A stretch of DNA of 64,000 nucleotides from Abyssibius sp040880065 (GTDB lineage Bacteria; Pseudomonadota; Alphaproteobacteria; Rhodobacterales; Rhodobacteraceae), in NCBI GenBank assembly GCA_040880065.1, contig JBBDJE010000057.1, forward strand, positions 7,053 through 71,052, written 5' to 3'. Each line of letters starts with the position of its first letter. Positions within the stretch are counted from its first letter, which is position 1. Both the position numbers and the translations under genes were made by a program. This document shows positions 1 to 8,081 of the stretch, in pieces. The notes beneath the pieces were generated by a model. That model was given only the letters and a program-made list of their open reading frames with translations. It searched no databases and was not told the origin of the DNA.

Positions 1-746
1 ACGAAATACGGCCAGAACGGCACCGTGTCTTTCTTGACCTCGTCTTTGGAGCCGCGGCGCACTTCAACACCGGTCGGGTTGTTATTGCCCGTGGTGTGGA
101 AGGCCCAGATATGCACGATCACCAGGCCGGCAATCACGAAGGGCAGCAGATAGTGCAGGCTGAAAAAGCGGTTCAGCGTGGGCTGATCAACCGCAGGCCC
201 GCCCAGCAGCCATGCCTGAATGCTTTCGCCAACGCCGGGAATGGCACCCGCAAAGCCGGAAATAACCGTAGCACCCCAGAAGGACATCTGCCCCCAGGGC
301 AGCACATAGCCAAGGAACCCGGTGGCCATCATCGCCACATAGATCAGCATCCCGATAATCCAGGTAATCTCGCGCGGGGCCTTGTAAGAGCCGTAAAACA
401 GCCCGCGGAAAATGTGGATGTAAACGGCAATGAAGAACAGCGATGCGCCGTTGGCGTGCAGATAGCGCAGCATGTAACCGCCGCGCACATCGCGCATGAT
501 ATGCTCGACACTGGCAAAGGCCATATCAACATGCGGAATGTAATGCATTGCCAGCACGATGCCGGTGACAATTTGCAGCGCAAGGCAGAAGGCCAGCACA
601 ATGCCCCAGATCCACCACCAGTTCAGGTTTTTCGGGGTCGGGATCATCAGCGTGTTATAGATCAGCCCACCAATTGGCAGACGGGAGTCGAGCCATTTGG
701 CAAAGCCAGATTTCGGCTCATATTCGTCATGTGGAATACCGCTCAT
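1..746 (-). CDS. petB: Cytochrome b of the bc1 complex (partial, C-terminus beyond window)
   Basis: Membrane subunit of ubiquinol:cytochrome c oxidoreductase, carrying hemes bL and bH and the quinone sites. The 248 visible residues start at an ATG preceded by a good GGGAGAAA ribosome site; the reading frame runs off the left edge. The four heme-ligand histidines are visible at residues 97, 111, 198 and 212, the classical positions in bacterial cytochrome b, and the helices around WIWGIVLAFCLALQIVTGIV, ITWIIGMLIYVAMMATGF and LLPFVIAGLVIVHIWAF are typical. It lies 11 bp downstream of the Rieske gene, giving the usual petA-petB order; petC should follow outside the window. Confidence 0.96.
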   Translation of the reverse strand, partial: MSGIPHDEYEPKSGFAKWLDSRLPIGGLIYNTLMIPTPKNLNWWWIWGIVLAFCLALQIVTGIVLAMHYIPHVDMAFASVEHIMRDVRGGYMLRYLHANGASLFFIAVYIHIFRGLFYGSYKAPREITWIIGMLIYVAMMATGFLGYVLPWGQMSFWGATVISGFAGAIPGVGESIQAWLLGGPAVDQPTLNRFFSLHYLLPFVIAGLVIVHIWAFHTTGNNNPTGVEVRRGSKDEVKKDTVPFWPYF

Positions 747-757
747 AGCTTTCTCCC

Positions 758-1315
758 TTAACCCAGTTTGATCACGGTTTCGGACACGAAAGACGCGACC
801 GGAACGGGAAGGTTTTCAGGCGCAGGGCCTTTGCGAATGCGGCCTGACGTATCGTAATGGCTGCCGTGGCAGGGGCAGAACCAGCCGCCAAACTCGCCGG
901 CGTTACCAAGCGGAACACACCCAAGATGCGTGCAGACCCCGATCATCACCAGCCATTCGCCGGCTTCATCGAGCGTGCGGTTGGCATCGGCGGCATCGGC
1001 CCCGCTGGCGGCGTTGGCATTGCGCGCCTGCGGGTCGGCAAGCTCGGAAATGGCGACCGCGCGGGCCTCTTCGATCTCGGCAGCGGTGCGGCGGCGGATG
1101 AAGACAGGCTTGCCCAGCCACTTCACCGTAAGCTGTGTGCCAACCTCGACATTGCCTACCGGCACTTCCTTGGAGGCCATTGCGGCCACATCGGCGCTTG
1201 CGTTCATCTGGTCAACCAGCGGCCAGATAGCGGCACCGGTGACAACCGCACCCGCCGAAGCCGTTGCGACATACAAGAAGTCGCGGCGATTACCTGTGTC
1301 TTCTGCGTGAGACAA
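758..1315 (-). CDS. petA: Rieske iron-sulfur subunit of the bc1 complex
   Basis: High-potential [2Fe-2S] subunit that passes electrons from ubiquinol to cytochrome c1. The N-terminus has a twin-arginine motif and membrane anchor (RRDFLYVATASAG, residues 10-35). Cluster boxes are CTHLGC (128-133) and CPCHGSHY (147-154), giving the two Cys and two His ligands plus the disulfide cysteines. A Rhodobacteraceae-like insertion lies at about residues 90-118. The start is TTG at 1315, preceded by a strong AAAGGGGGA ribosome site; no ATG in this frame fits before the twin-arginine motif. First gene of the petAB(C) operon, 11 bp before petB. Confidence 0.95.
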   Translation of the reverse strand: MSHAEDTGNRRDFLYVATASAGAVVTGAAIWPLVDQMNASADVAAMASKEVPVGNVEVGTQLTVKWLGKPVFIRRRTAAEIEEARAVAISELADPQARNANAASGADAADANRTLDEAGEWLVMIGVCTHLGCVPLGNAGEFGGWFCPCHGSHYDTSGRIRKGPAPENLPVPVASFVSETVIKLG

Positions 1316-1370
1316 GTCTCAGTCCCCCTTTGTACAAACCTCACCCGCTTGGGCGGGCAGTAATATGTTT

Positions 1371-1391
1371 AAGCCCCTTGAAACGGGGCTT
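1371..1391 (-). terminator. Possible stem-loop terminator after the AsnC gene
   Basis: Perfect 7-bp stem AAGCCCC/GGGGCTT with a 7-nt loop in the 213-bp gap between the AsnC-type gene and petA. Read on the minus strand it is followed only by a short T/A stretch, so termination is plausible but not strong. A second small hairpin (CCCGC TTGG GCGGG) lies about 20 bp nearer petA. The rest of the gap presumably holds the petA promoter; I see nothing else in it. Confidence 0.4.
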
Positions 1392-1528
1392 TGCATTGCC
1401 CGAATACACCGCCCTAGCGCATGGGTCCAGCGGACTTTGCGACGCAGGGGCGCGGATCGTGCAAAAAACAACCTCTCAGGGCTGCGCTTTTTGTCGCGCC
1501 ACGGGCTTGATACGGGCCTGATACGGGC

Positions 1529-1972
1529 TTAGGCGGGCATGCGCCGGGCTGTCCGGCTTTGTAACAATAGATGGGTTTCGGTGCTGCCAATACCCGGAAT
1601 TTGCCGAATCCGGTGCAAAATCGTATCAAACTCGGCCAAAGACTCGCTTGAAATTTCGGCAATCATGTCAAATCGGCCATTTGTCGTGTGAACTTGCCCG
1701 ACCGGGGCGAGTGCCAGAAGCCCCGCCATGACACGGTCGGCGGCGCGGCCTTCAACATCGACCATCACCAACCCGCGCACGGGCGATTGCGGCAAATCGG
1801 CGGGCAATATGGCCTGATAGCCCAAAATCTGGCCGCTGGATTCCAGCTTTTGAATGCGGGCCCGAAGCGTAGCGCGGGCAATACCAAGGCTTGCCGCAAG
1901 GCTCGATACCGGCTGGCGGGCATTGCGGCGCAGGGCGGCGAGGATGCGTTCATCAAGCGGTTCAACTGCCAT
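1529..1972 (-). CDS. Lrp/AsnC-family regulator, likely of the arginine island
   Basis: 147-residue Lrp/AsnC regulator: winged helix-turn-helix at residues 5-60 (LDERILAALRRNARQPVSSL, then ARATLRARIQKLE) and a C-terminal RAM ligand-binding/oligomer domain (VRGLVMVDVEG, then GRFDMIAEISSESLAEFDTI). It is transcribed divergently from the arginase-CtlX-ornithine cyclodeaminase genes across a 115-bp gap that holds an inverted repeat, the usual layout for an AsnC-type activator/repressor of an amino-acid catabolic operon. The effector (arginine or ornithine) is inferred from context only. Confidence 0.85.
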   Translation of the reverse strand: MAVEPLDERILAALRRNARQPVSSLAASLGIARATLRARIQKLESSGQILGYQAILPADLPQSPVRGLVMVDVEGRAADRVMAGLLALAPVGQVHTTNGRFDMIAEISSESLAEFDTILHRIRQIPGIGSTETHLLLQSRTARRMPA

Positions 1973-2087
1973 TATGCTATGCCTTTACACCATTTTGTGC
2001 AATTATAAGCAATATTTCTCAAAATGATAGATTGGTTTTGCCATTTACATAGCCGATCACGGCATCAAACAGAACTGGAGACCGCCC
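1973..2087. promoter_or_regulatory. Divergent AsnC/arginase promoter region with an inverted repeat
   Basis: AT-rich intergenic region. CATTTTG at 1991-1997 is exactly inverted as CAAAATG at 2020-2026, and two GCAAT half-sites (1999-2003, 2009-2013) sit ten bases apart, one helical turn. This is the kind of site Lrp/AsnC proteins bind. Arginase is preceded by CTGGAG as ribosome site. The operator role is inferred. Confidence 0.45.
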
Positions 2088-3011
2088 ATGCCCCGCAAAA
2101 TTCACCTTCATGGCGTGCCGCTGCAAGATGGCACCTATCGTAAAGGCTGCGAAATGGGGCCATCGGCCCTGCGCACAGCAAGGCTTGCCGAAACGCTGGT
2201 CAGTCTTGGCCATAGCGTGGCCGATAAGGGCAATATCACCCCCGGCCCGCTGCCGGAGCTTTCCCACGCCAACGCTGCGGTGCACTCGCTGCCGACTATC
2301 GCCGCCTGGACCGAATCAATTCAAGCCACCGCTGCCGCCACGCCCGAAGATGTTTTCCCCATTTTCATGGGCGGCGATCATTCCATCTCGGCTGGCAGTG
2401 TTTCGGGCATGGCGCTGGTGCCGTCCGATAAACCGCTATTTGTGCTCTGGCTCGATGCCCACCCCGATTTTCACCTACTTTCCACCACCGAAAGCGGCAA
2501 TCTGCATGGCACGCCTGCGGCCTATTTCACCGGCCAGCCGGAATTTGAGGGCTATTATCCGCCCCTGCAACGCGCGGTAGACCCCAAGCGTGTGTGTATG
2601 ATTGGCCTGCGCAGTGTTGACGCGCCCGAGCGCACGGGGCTGAAAGCCGCTGGCGTAACCACGCATGATATGCGGCGGGTTGATGAAACCGGCATGGCGG
2701 CGCTGCTGGCGCCCTTTCTGGCCAAGGTGAAAGAAGCGGGCGGTCGGCTGCATGTCAGCCTCGATGTCGACTTTCTCGACCCGACCATCGCACCGGCGGT
2801 TGGCACAACCGTGCCCGGCGGTGCAACCTTCCGCGAAGCGCATCTGATTATGGAAATGCTGTATGACAGCGGGCTTGTCACCAGTCTCGACCTTGTGGAA
2901 CTTAACCCGTTTCTGGATGAGCGCGGCAAAACCGCCAACCTGCTGGTTGACCTTGTGGCCAGCCTGATGGGCCGCACCGTGCTCGACCGCCCGACCCGTT
3001 CACACAAATAA
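2088..3011 (+). CDS. rocF: Arginase
   Basis: Hydrolyses L-arginine to ornithine and urea with a binuclear manganese centre. 307 residues, normal for the ureohydrolase family. Metal ligands are visible: GGDHS (His98), DAHPD (Asp123, His125, Asp127) and SLDVDFLDP (Asp226, Asp228), with the downstream Glu271 in LVELNP. The residues after DAHPD (FH) differ from the DAHADIN of many arginases, so a related ureohydrolase substrate cannot be fully excluded, but the ornithine cyclodeaminase two genes downstream supports arginase. Its TAA overlaps the next ATG by one base. Confidence 0.88.
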   Translation: MPRKIHLHGVPLQDGTYRKGCEMGPSALRTARLAETLVSLGHSVADKGNITPGPLPELSHANAAVHSLPTIAAWTESIQATAAATPEDVFPIFMGGDHSISAGSVSGMALVPSDKPLFVLWLDAHPDFHLLSTTESGNLHGTPAAYFTGQPEFEGYYPPLQRAVDPKRVCMIGLRSVDAPERTGLKAAGVTTHDMRRVDETGMAALLAPFLAKVKEAGGRLHVSLDVDFLDPTIAPAVGTTVPGGATFREAHLIMEMLYDSGLVTSLDLVELNPFLDERGKTANLLVDLVASLMGRTVLDRPTRSHK

Positions 3012-3991
3012 TGATACCCATGCCAGCCTTTCGCGAAAACCTGATTCAGGCCCCCAGACACGTGGTCATGGTGCGCCCCCACCGCTTCCGCTCGAACCCG
3101 CAAACAATGGCGGATAATGCCTTTCAAAGCCGGTCCAGCGCGCCAGAAGCGCAGGTGGCCAGCGATGCGGTCGCCGAATTTTACACCGTGGTTGCCGCGC
3201 TGCGCAGCCGCGGCGTTGTTGTGCATGAGTTTCAGGATACCGGCGTGCATGACACACCGGATTCGGTGTTCCCGAATAACTGGTTTTCAACCCATTCCGG
3301 CGGTCATATCGCCATTTACCCCATGTTCAGCCCCAACCGGCGGCTGGAACGCCGCGCCGACATCATCGAATTTCTGCGCCAGAGCTTTCGGGTGCAAGAT
3401 ATTATCGACTATTCGGGGCTGGAGCTTGACGGGCTTGTTCTGGAAGGCACCGGGGCTATGGTCCTCGACCATATCGCCAATATTGCCTATGTCGCGCGCT
3501 CCAACCGTGCCGACCCGATTGCGCTGGAACGGTTCTGCACCCATTTCGGCTATGAACCCATGGTGTTTGACGCCGCCGATTCCGCAGGACGCGCGGTTTA
3601 CCACACCAATGTAATGATGTGCATCGGCACCGAAATCGCGCTGCTGGGAGCCGCGCAGATTGCCAATAACAACCGACGTGACGAGGTCATCGGGCGGCTG
3701 CGCGAAACCGGGCGCAGCGTAGTGCGGCTATCTGCCGAGGAAATTTCGCGTTTTGCCGGCAATGCGATCGAGTTGAGCGGCCATGACCACCGCTTTCTGG
3801 CGCTTTCGCAGTCTGCATATGATGGCCTGACCCAAAAAAACCGCGAAGCGATTGCCGCCATTCTTCCGCTTGTTCCTCTGCCCGTGCCAACCCTCGAAAC
3901 CGCTGGCGGTTCGGTGCGCTGCATGATTGCGGGCATCCATCTTACACCGCGCCCTGTGCGCGCCACACCCAAAACCGAGAGTCCCAAATGA
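3011..3991 (+). CDS. ctlX: CtlX-type guanidino/ureido hydrolase (arginine-deiminase-like fold)
   Basis: 326-residue member of the pentein (amidinotransferase/arginine deiminase) superfamily, closest in appearance to CtlX citrulline hydrolases. Superfamily landmarks are present in order: DSVFPNNWFSTH (about residues 88-99), LEGTGAMVLDH (acidic pair), VYHTNVMM (catalytic His) and GGSVRCMIAGIHL (nucleophilic Cys near the C-terminus). Sitting between arginase and ornithine cyclodeaminase, it probably feeds citrulline into the ornithine pool; a deiminase acting on another guanidino compound remains possible. Overlaps arginase by 1 nt and the next gene by 4 nt, so the three are co-transcribed. Confidence 0.72.
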   Translation: MIPMPAFRENLIQAPRHVVMVRPHRFRSNPQTMADNAFQSRSSAPEAQVASDAVAEFYTVVAALRSRGVVVHEFQDTGVHDTPDSVFPNNWFSTHSGGHIAIYPMFSPNRRLERRADIIEFLRQSFRVQDIIDYSGLELDGLVLEGTGAMVLDHIANIAYVARSNRADPIALERFCTHFGYEPMVFDAADSAGRAVYHTNVMMCIGTEIALLGAAQIANNNRRDEVIGRLRETGRSVVRLSAEEISRFAGNAIELSGHDHRFLALSQSAYDGLTQKNREAIAAILPLVPLPVPTLETAGGSVRCMIAGIHLTPRPVRATPKTESPK

Positions 3992-5037
3992 CAGCCCCCT
4001 CCAAACTGGCCTATATCCCCTTTGTTTCCGTTGAAAACATGATGAAACTTGTCCATGCCATTGGCCTGGAGCGCTTCATGTCCGAACTGGCCGACTATGT
4101 TGAGGCCGATTTCAAGCGCTGGGAACTGTTTGACAAAACCCCCCGCATCGCTGCCCATTCCGCCGAAGGGGTGATCGAGCTTATGCCGACATCCGATGGC
4201 GAGGTTTACGGCTTCAAATATGTAAACGGGCATCCTTCCAACACCAAAGCAGGCCTGCAAACAGTTACCGCCTTTGGCCTTTTGGCCGATGTGGCCACCG
4301 GCTACCCTGTCTTGCTGAGCGAAATGACCATTCTCACCGCGCTGCGCACTGCCGCCATGTCGGCGCTGGCGGCGCGGTTTCTGGCGCCAAAGGGCAGCAC
4401 ATCCATGGCGATCATCGGCAATGGCGCGCAATCGGAATTTCAGGCGCTGGCCTTCAAGGCGGTGTGCGGCATTACCGATATTCGCCTGTATGACATTGAT
4501 AATGCGGCCACCGAAAAATGTGCCGCCAACCTTGCCGGCCATGGGCTCAACATTGTAAAATGCAAAACCGCGCAGGATGCGGTTGAAGGTGCGGATATCA
4601 TCACCACCGTGACGGCAGACAAGCAATATGCCACGATTCTGACCGATAACATGGTCGGCGGCGGCGTGCATATCAACGCCGTGGGCGGCGATTGCCCCGG
4701 CAAGACCGAGTTGCACCGCGATATTCTGTTGCGCAGCCAGATCTTTGTGGAATACCCGCCGCAAACCCGCATTGAAGGCGAGATTCAGCAGCTTGACGAC
4801 GATTACCCCGTCACCGAGCTTTGGCAGGTGATGACCGGGGCTGCCAAGGGACGTGCCAATGACAGCGCGATCACCCTGTTTGATTCCGTCGGCTTTGCCA
4901 TCGAAGATTTCTCGGCGCTACGCTATGTGCGCGACCAACTCCGCGCGCACCCGTTCCACCAACAGCTTGACATGCTCGCCGACCCCGATGACCCGCGCGA
5001 CCTGTTCGGCATGGTCGAGCGGGCAAAACAGGCGTAA
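3988..5037 (+). CDS. ocd: Ornithine cyclodeaminase
   Basis: Converts L-ornithine directly to L-proline and ammonia using bound NAD+. 349 residues, the length of characterised bacterial enzymes. Typical stretches are the N-terminal YIPFVSVENMMKLV, the substrate loop FKYVNGHPSNTKAGLQTVTAFG, the nucleotide-binding AIIGNGAQSEFQALAF (about residues 130-146) and INAVGGDCPGKTELH. The ATG overlaps the CtlX stop (ATGA). End point of the arginine to ornithine to proline route in this operon. Confidence 0.9.
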   Translation: MTAPSKLAYIPFVSVENMMKLVHAIGLERFMSELADYVEADFKRWELFDKTPRIAAHSAEGVIELMPTSDGEVYGFKYVNGHPSNTKAGLQTVTAFGLLADVATGYPVLLSEMTILTALRTAAMSALAARFLAPKGSTSMAIIGNGAQSEFQALAFKAVCGITDIRLYDIDNAATEKCAANLAGHGLNIVKCKTAQDAVEGADIITTVTADKQYATILTDNMVGGGVHINAVGGDCPGKTELHRDILLRSQIFVEYPPQTRIEGEIQQLDDDYPVTELWQVMTGAAKGRANDSAITLFDSVGFAIEDFSALRYVRDQLRAHPFHQQLDMLADPDDPRDLFGMVERAKQA

Positions 5038-5050
5038 CATGACAGCCCCT

Positions 5051-5081
5051 TCCCCTATGCTGGAACTTCAAGCGTAGGGGA
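5051..5081 (+). terminator. Weak stem-loop after ornithine cyclodeaminase
   Basis: Perfect 7-bp arms TCCCCTA/TAGGGGA around a 17-nt loop, 14 bases after the ocd stop codon. There is no U tract, so it could be a 3'-end stabilising hairpin rather than a true terminator. Confidence 0.35.
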
Positions 5082-5096
5082 TTCAAGCCATATCAT

Positions 5097-5399
5097 TTGG
5101 CTGCCGCATTAAGCCTGTTCGCCGCGCCCTTGGCCGCGCAAGGCTTTGAGGGCGCCTTTGTCGACCTTCAGGATCAGATTTATAACGACGGTGATGGTTT
5201 TACAGTCGATCAGGCCGAGGCTTTGGCCCATGCAAGCTACACTTTCGGCGGGTATGACCATTGCACTTGGCGGGCCGCGCAACCCGATGATGTTCACCTA
5301 TTCGCCCTATTACTAGGCGCGCAGCGGAACGTCTTTGGCGGCAGCGACCCCTTGCAGCTTACGCGGCAATGTGATCACCTGCCGCCAATTTTCATTTGA
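5097..5399 (+). pseudogene. Probable decayed exported-protein gene
   Basis: An open frame of about 100 codons with only a TTG to start from and no ribosome site. The first residues look like the core of a signal peptide (AAALSLFAAPLAAQG), and codons just upstream in the same frame (KRRGFKPYHL) would make a good positively charged n-region, but no start codon is left there. After about residue 50 the composition changes abruptly, as after a frameshift. I do not recognise the family; a truncated periplasmic or outer-membrane protein is the best guess. The 376-bp gap 5038-5413 holds nothing else apart from the hairpin. Confidence 0.4.
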
Positions 5400-5413
5400 C
5401 CTTCGAGGACGAA

Positions 5414-6889
5414 ATGCTGGACGTAACAGACCTGAAATCAATGCTGAAAGACCCGAGCCTGCTGCTGGACACCGCCTATGTTGCGGGCGAATGGTGCGGT
5501 GCGGATAGCGGCGAAAGTTTCAATGTAACCAACCCGGCGCGCGGCGATGTCATCTGCACCGTGCCGGATATGGGCGTGGATGAAACCCGCCGCGCGATTG
5601 ATGCCGCCTATGCTGCACAAAAGCCATGGGCCGCGCGCACCGGCAAGGACCGCGCCGCCGTTCTGCACAAATGGTTCGAGCTGATGGTTGAAAACGCCGA
5701 TGATCTTGGCACCATCCTGACCGCCGAGATGGGCAAGCCCTTTACTGAGGCCAAGGGCGAGGTTCTGTATGGGGCCAGCTTCATCGAATGGTTCGCCGAA
5801 GAGGCCAAGCGCGTTTACGGCGAAACCATCCCCGGCCACCAGCCCGACAAGCGCATCATGGTGTTAAAACAGCCGGTCGGCGTTGTCTCCTCGATTACGC
5901 CGTGGAACTTTCCCAATGCGATGATTGCCCGCAAGGTTGGCCCGGCTTTGGCCGTGGGCTGCACATTCGTGGCCAAACCGGCGGCTGAAACCCCGCTTTC
6001 GGCGCTGGCCATGGCGTTGCTGGCCGAGCGTGCCGGCGTGCCAAAGGGCGTGTTTTCGGTCATCACTTCGAAATCCAGCTCGAAAATCGGCAAGGAATTT
6101 TGCGACAACCCGAAGGTGCGCAAGCTGACCTTTACCGGCTCGACCGAAGTTGGCCGCATTCTGCTGCGCCAAGGGGCCGAGCAGGTCATGAAAATGAGCA
6201 TGGAGCTTGGCGGCAACGCGCCCTTCATCGTGTTTGATGATGCCGATCTGGACAAGGCGGTCGAAGGCGCGATGATCTCCAAATATCGCAACAATGGCCA
6301 AACCTGCGTTTGCGCCAACCGCATTTATGTGCAGGCCGGCGTTTATGACGCCTTTGCTGAAAAGCTCGCCGTGGCCGTGGGCAAGATGAAAATCGGCGAC
6401 GGGTTCGGCGACGGGGTTACCACCGGCCCGCTGATCACATCCGAAGCTGTGGCCAAGGTCGAAGAGCATATCGCCGATGCGGTGAGCAAGGGCGCAAAGG
6501 TTGTAGCCGGTGGCAAGCGCCACGACCTTGGTGGCACATTCTTTGAACCGACAATCCTGACTGGCGTGACCAAGGCCATGGCGGTATCGTCGGATGAAAC
6601 CTTCGGCCCTGTTGCGCCACTGTTCCGCTTTGAAGACGAGGCCGATGTGATCGCGCAGGCCAATGACACGATTTTCGGCCTTGCCAGCTATTTCTACGCC
6701 AATGACCTGAGCCGCGTCTGGCGCGTGGCCGAGGCGCTGGAATATGGCATGGTCGGTGTGAATACCGGGCTGATTTCCACCGAAGTGGCCCCCTTTGGCG
6801 GGGTGAAGCAATCCGGCCAGGGCCGCGAAGGCAGCAGCCACGGGATTGATGACTATCTGGAGATGAAATACATCTGCATGAGCGTGTAG
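5414..6889 (+). CDS. gabD: Succinate-semialdehyde dehydrogenase [NAD(P)+]
   Basis: Oxidises succinate semialdehyde to succinate, the last step of GABA breakdown. 491-residue aldehyde dehydrogenase with the fold's landmarks: TPWNFP (oxyanion Asn region), FTGSTEVG (coenzyme binding), MSMELGGNAPFIVF (general-base Glu), NNGQTCVCANRIYV (nucleophilic Cys) and ETFGPVAP. The NGQTCVCANR context is typical of GabD rather than other ALDHs. I start at ATG 5414, which has GAGG six bases upstream, not at the in-frame TTG 18 bases earlier. It may serve putrescine/GABA or arginine-derived carbon from the neighbouring operon. Followed by a strong terminator. Confidence 0.9.
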   Translation: MLDVTDLKSMLKDPSLLLDTAYVAGEWCGADSGESFNVTNPARGDVICTVPDMGVDETRRAIDAAYAAQKPWAARTGKDRAAVLHKWFELMVENADDLGTILTAEMGKPFTEAKGEVLYGASFIEWFAEEAKRVYGETIPGHQPDKRIMVLKQPVGVVSSITPWNFPNAMIARKVGPALAVGCTFVAKPAAETPLSALAMALLAERAGVPKGVFSVITSKSSSKIGKEFCDNPKVRKLTFTGSTEVGRILLRQGAEQVMKMSMELGGNAPFIVFDDADLDKAVEGAMISKYRNNGQTCVCANRIYVQAGVYDAFAEKLAVAVGKMKIGDGFGDGVTTGPLITSEAVAKVEEHIADAVSKGAKVVAGGKRHDLGGTFFEPTILTGVTKAMAVSSDETFGPVAPLFRFEDEADVIAQANDTIFGLASYFYANDLSRVWRVAEALEYGMVGVNTGLISTEVAPFGGVKQSGQGREGSSHGIDDYLEMKYICMSV

Positions 6890-6891
6890 CG

Positions 6892-6919
6892 AAAAGGGCC
6901 CCACGCGGGGCCCTTTTTT
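6892..6919. terminator. Bidirectional terminator between gabD and the S74-tailed gene
   Basis: Near-perfect stem AAAAGGGCCCC/GGGGCCCTTTT with a 4-nt loop and T7 on the plus strand; on the minus strand it ends in T4. It sits between the convergent 3' ends of gabD and the gene at 6925. Confidence 0.9.
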
Positions 6920-6924
6920 ATGGT

Positions 6925-7350
6925 TCAATCGAGCGGCTGCATTTCCATGCCCAGCATGCCGTAATCGACCGCCATATAGCCAAATGGCCCGGCGACGATG
7001 GCTTGCGGCGAGTGCATCAGCACATCTTGCGCCATCACGCCCAGATAGGCCTGATTGCCGCCGATATAGCGGTAGGTATAAAGCGGCAACCCGTTGGGCG
7101 CTGTGCCTGCAGGGGAAATACCGGTTTTCAGGCGTGCGTCGCTAACGGCGATCTCGTCATCTTCGCCAGTCAGAGTAAGCGCCAGAATGGCGATGATGGC
7201 CAGCGGGATTAGCCACGCGCCAGACCCGTTGCGCATTGGGGTTTCTACCTCGGTTGGCACGGGCGGGACATAAATCGCCGAACCGGCATTGGCCAGGCTT
7301 CCGGCGGCGGCGGCTGCGCTCAGCAGCGCGGCAATTGCGAGTCTCTTCAT
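6925..7350 (-). CDS. Small exported single-TM protein with a miniature peptidase-S74-like C-terminal domain
   Basis: 141 residues. A signal peptide (1-23, ending LANAG) is followed by a YVPPVPTEVETPMR linker, a conserved segment GSGAWLIPLAIIAILALTLTG (residues 43-63, one membrane helix) and a C-terminal domain of about 72 residues beginning SDARLKTGI. That start matches the S74 intramolecular-chaperone signature, and Ser70 and Lys75 stand five apart as in the Ser-Lys dyad of endosialidase tail domains; GVMAQDVL and MAVDYGMLGMEM also fit. Autocleavage before Ser70 is possible but unproven. The first 63 residues are paralogous to the next two genes upstream. Ribosome site AAGGGAG; the transcript ends at the shared terminator. 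Confidence 0.75.
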   Translation of the reverse strand: MKRLAIAALLSAAAAAGSLANAGSAIYVPPVPTEVETPMRNGSGAWLIPLAIIAILALTLTGEDDEIAVSDARLKTGISPAGTAPNGLPLYTYRYIGGNQAYLGVMAQDVLMHSPQAIVAGPFGYMAVDYGMLGMEMQPLD

Positions 7351-7660
7351 CGTTAACTCCCTTAGTTGTAAAAACCAGCGTTCAGTTACTGCACGCTTAA
7401 GACGCTCAAGCTATCATCCAAATATTTATCAGCCTTGCCCACAGCGCTTACCATGCCGCCAAGGTCGGCCAGTGCTTCTGCCCCGCCCAGTTTGCGCACA
7501 AGGCAGTCAGGGCGATGAGATAGGGCATTCAGAGTCTCCGGCGTATCTTTTGACTATTGGTAAATGAAACCCAATCATTCACAAATAGAAAAGAGGCCCA
7601 AAAGGGCCTCTTTCCAAAATTCTTTTAACTGCAAAAGCCGGAGCCTTGGCCTAAGCCTTC
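7351..7660. other. 310-bp gap between the first two paralogues
   Basis: No credible gene. It contains the terminator of the 7661-7879 gene (7591-7613) and, nearer 7351, presumably the promoter of the S74-tailed gene, in somewhat AT-richer sequence. The short open frames here lack ribosome sites and coding character. Confidence 0.5.
7591..7613. terminator. Terminator of the second paralogue
   Basis: Perfect stem AAGAGGCCC/GGGCCTCTT with an AAAA loop. On the minus strand it is followed by TTTTC. It lies 47 bp beyond the stop codon of the 7661-7879 gene, so that gene is its own transcription unit. Confidence 0.8.
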
Positions 7661-7879
7661 TTATGCTGGATCTTGTGGATCATCTGGTTCGTCTTCGCCG
7701 CCAGTCAAGGTCAGCGCAAGAATGGCGATGATCGCCAGCGGGATGAGCCATGCGCCCGAACCGCTGCGCATCGGTTCTTCAACCACAGTCACTGCGGGTG
7801 GAACATAAACAGGTGTGCCGGCAACAGCGGCGCCAGCGGTTGCAAGCATTGCGATAACGCCAGTCAAAACGGTTTTCAT
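7661..7879 (-). CDS. Small exported single-TM protein, paralogue 2
   Basis: 72 residues: signal peptide (MKTVLTGVIAMLATAGAAVAG), then PVYVPPAVTVVEEPMRSGSG, the hydrophobic segment AWLIPLAIIAILALTLTGG and an acidic tail EDEPDDPQDPA. The middle is nearly identical to the genes at 6925 and 8082, but no S74-like domain follows. AGGAG lies eight bases before the ATG. Function unknown; the strict conservation of the 20-residue hydrophobic block against divergent signal peptides and tails suggests that block is the functional part. Confidence 0.75.
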   Translation of the reverse strand: MKTVLTGVIAMLATAGAAVAGTPVYVPPAVTVVEEPMRSGSGAWLIPLAIIAILALTLTGGEDEPDDPQDPA

Positions 7880-8021
7880 AAATATCTCCTATGGTTTCGT
7901 TATCTGAAGGGTGGCCTGAACGTATTGCATAATCAAGTCTTAAGCGTGTTCCGGCGAATGTGCAGCGCAATGCACGCATAACTGTTGTATCATGGCAACA
8001 GGTGCACGGGCATAACGCATA

Positions 8022-8050
8022 GAAAAACCGGCGGATTTAAACCCGCTGGT
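8022..8050 (-). terminator. Terminator of the third paralogue
   Basis: On the minus strand ACCAGCGG and CCGCCGGT pair (one G-U) around an 8-nt loop and are followed by TTTTTC. It lies 32 bp after the stop codon of the 8082-8276 gene. Confidence 0.7.
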
Positions 8051-8081
8051 CAATTCAAATGCGCTGCAGGTGTTGCAGTTT

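Noticed and set aside
3598..4764. 388-codon open frame on the minus strand
   Set aside because: It is antisense to CtlX and ornithine cyclodeaminase, both clearly coding; its translation has no family resemblance and arises from the GC-rich codon pattern.
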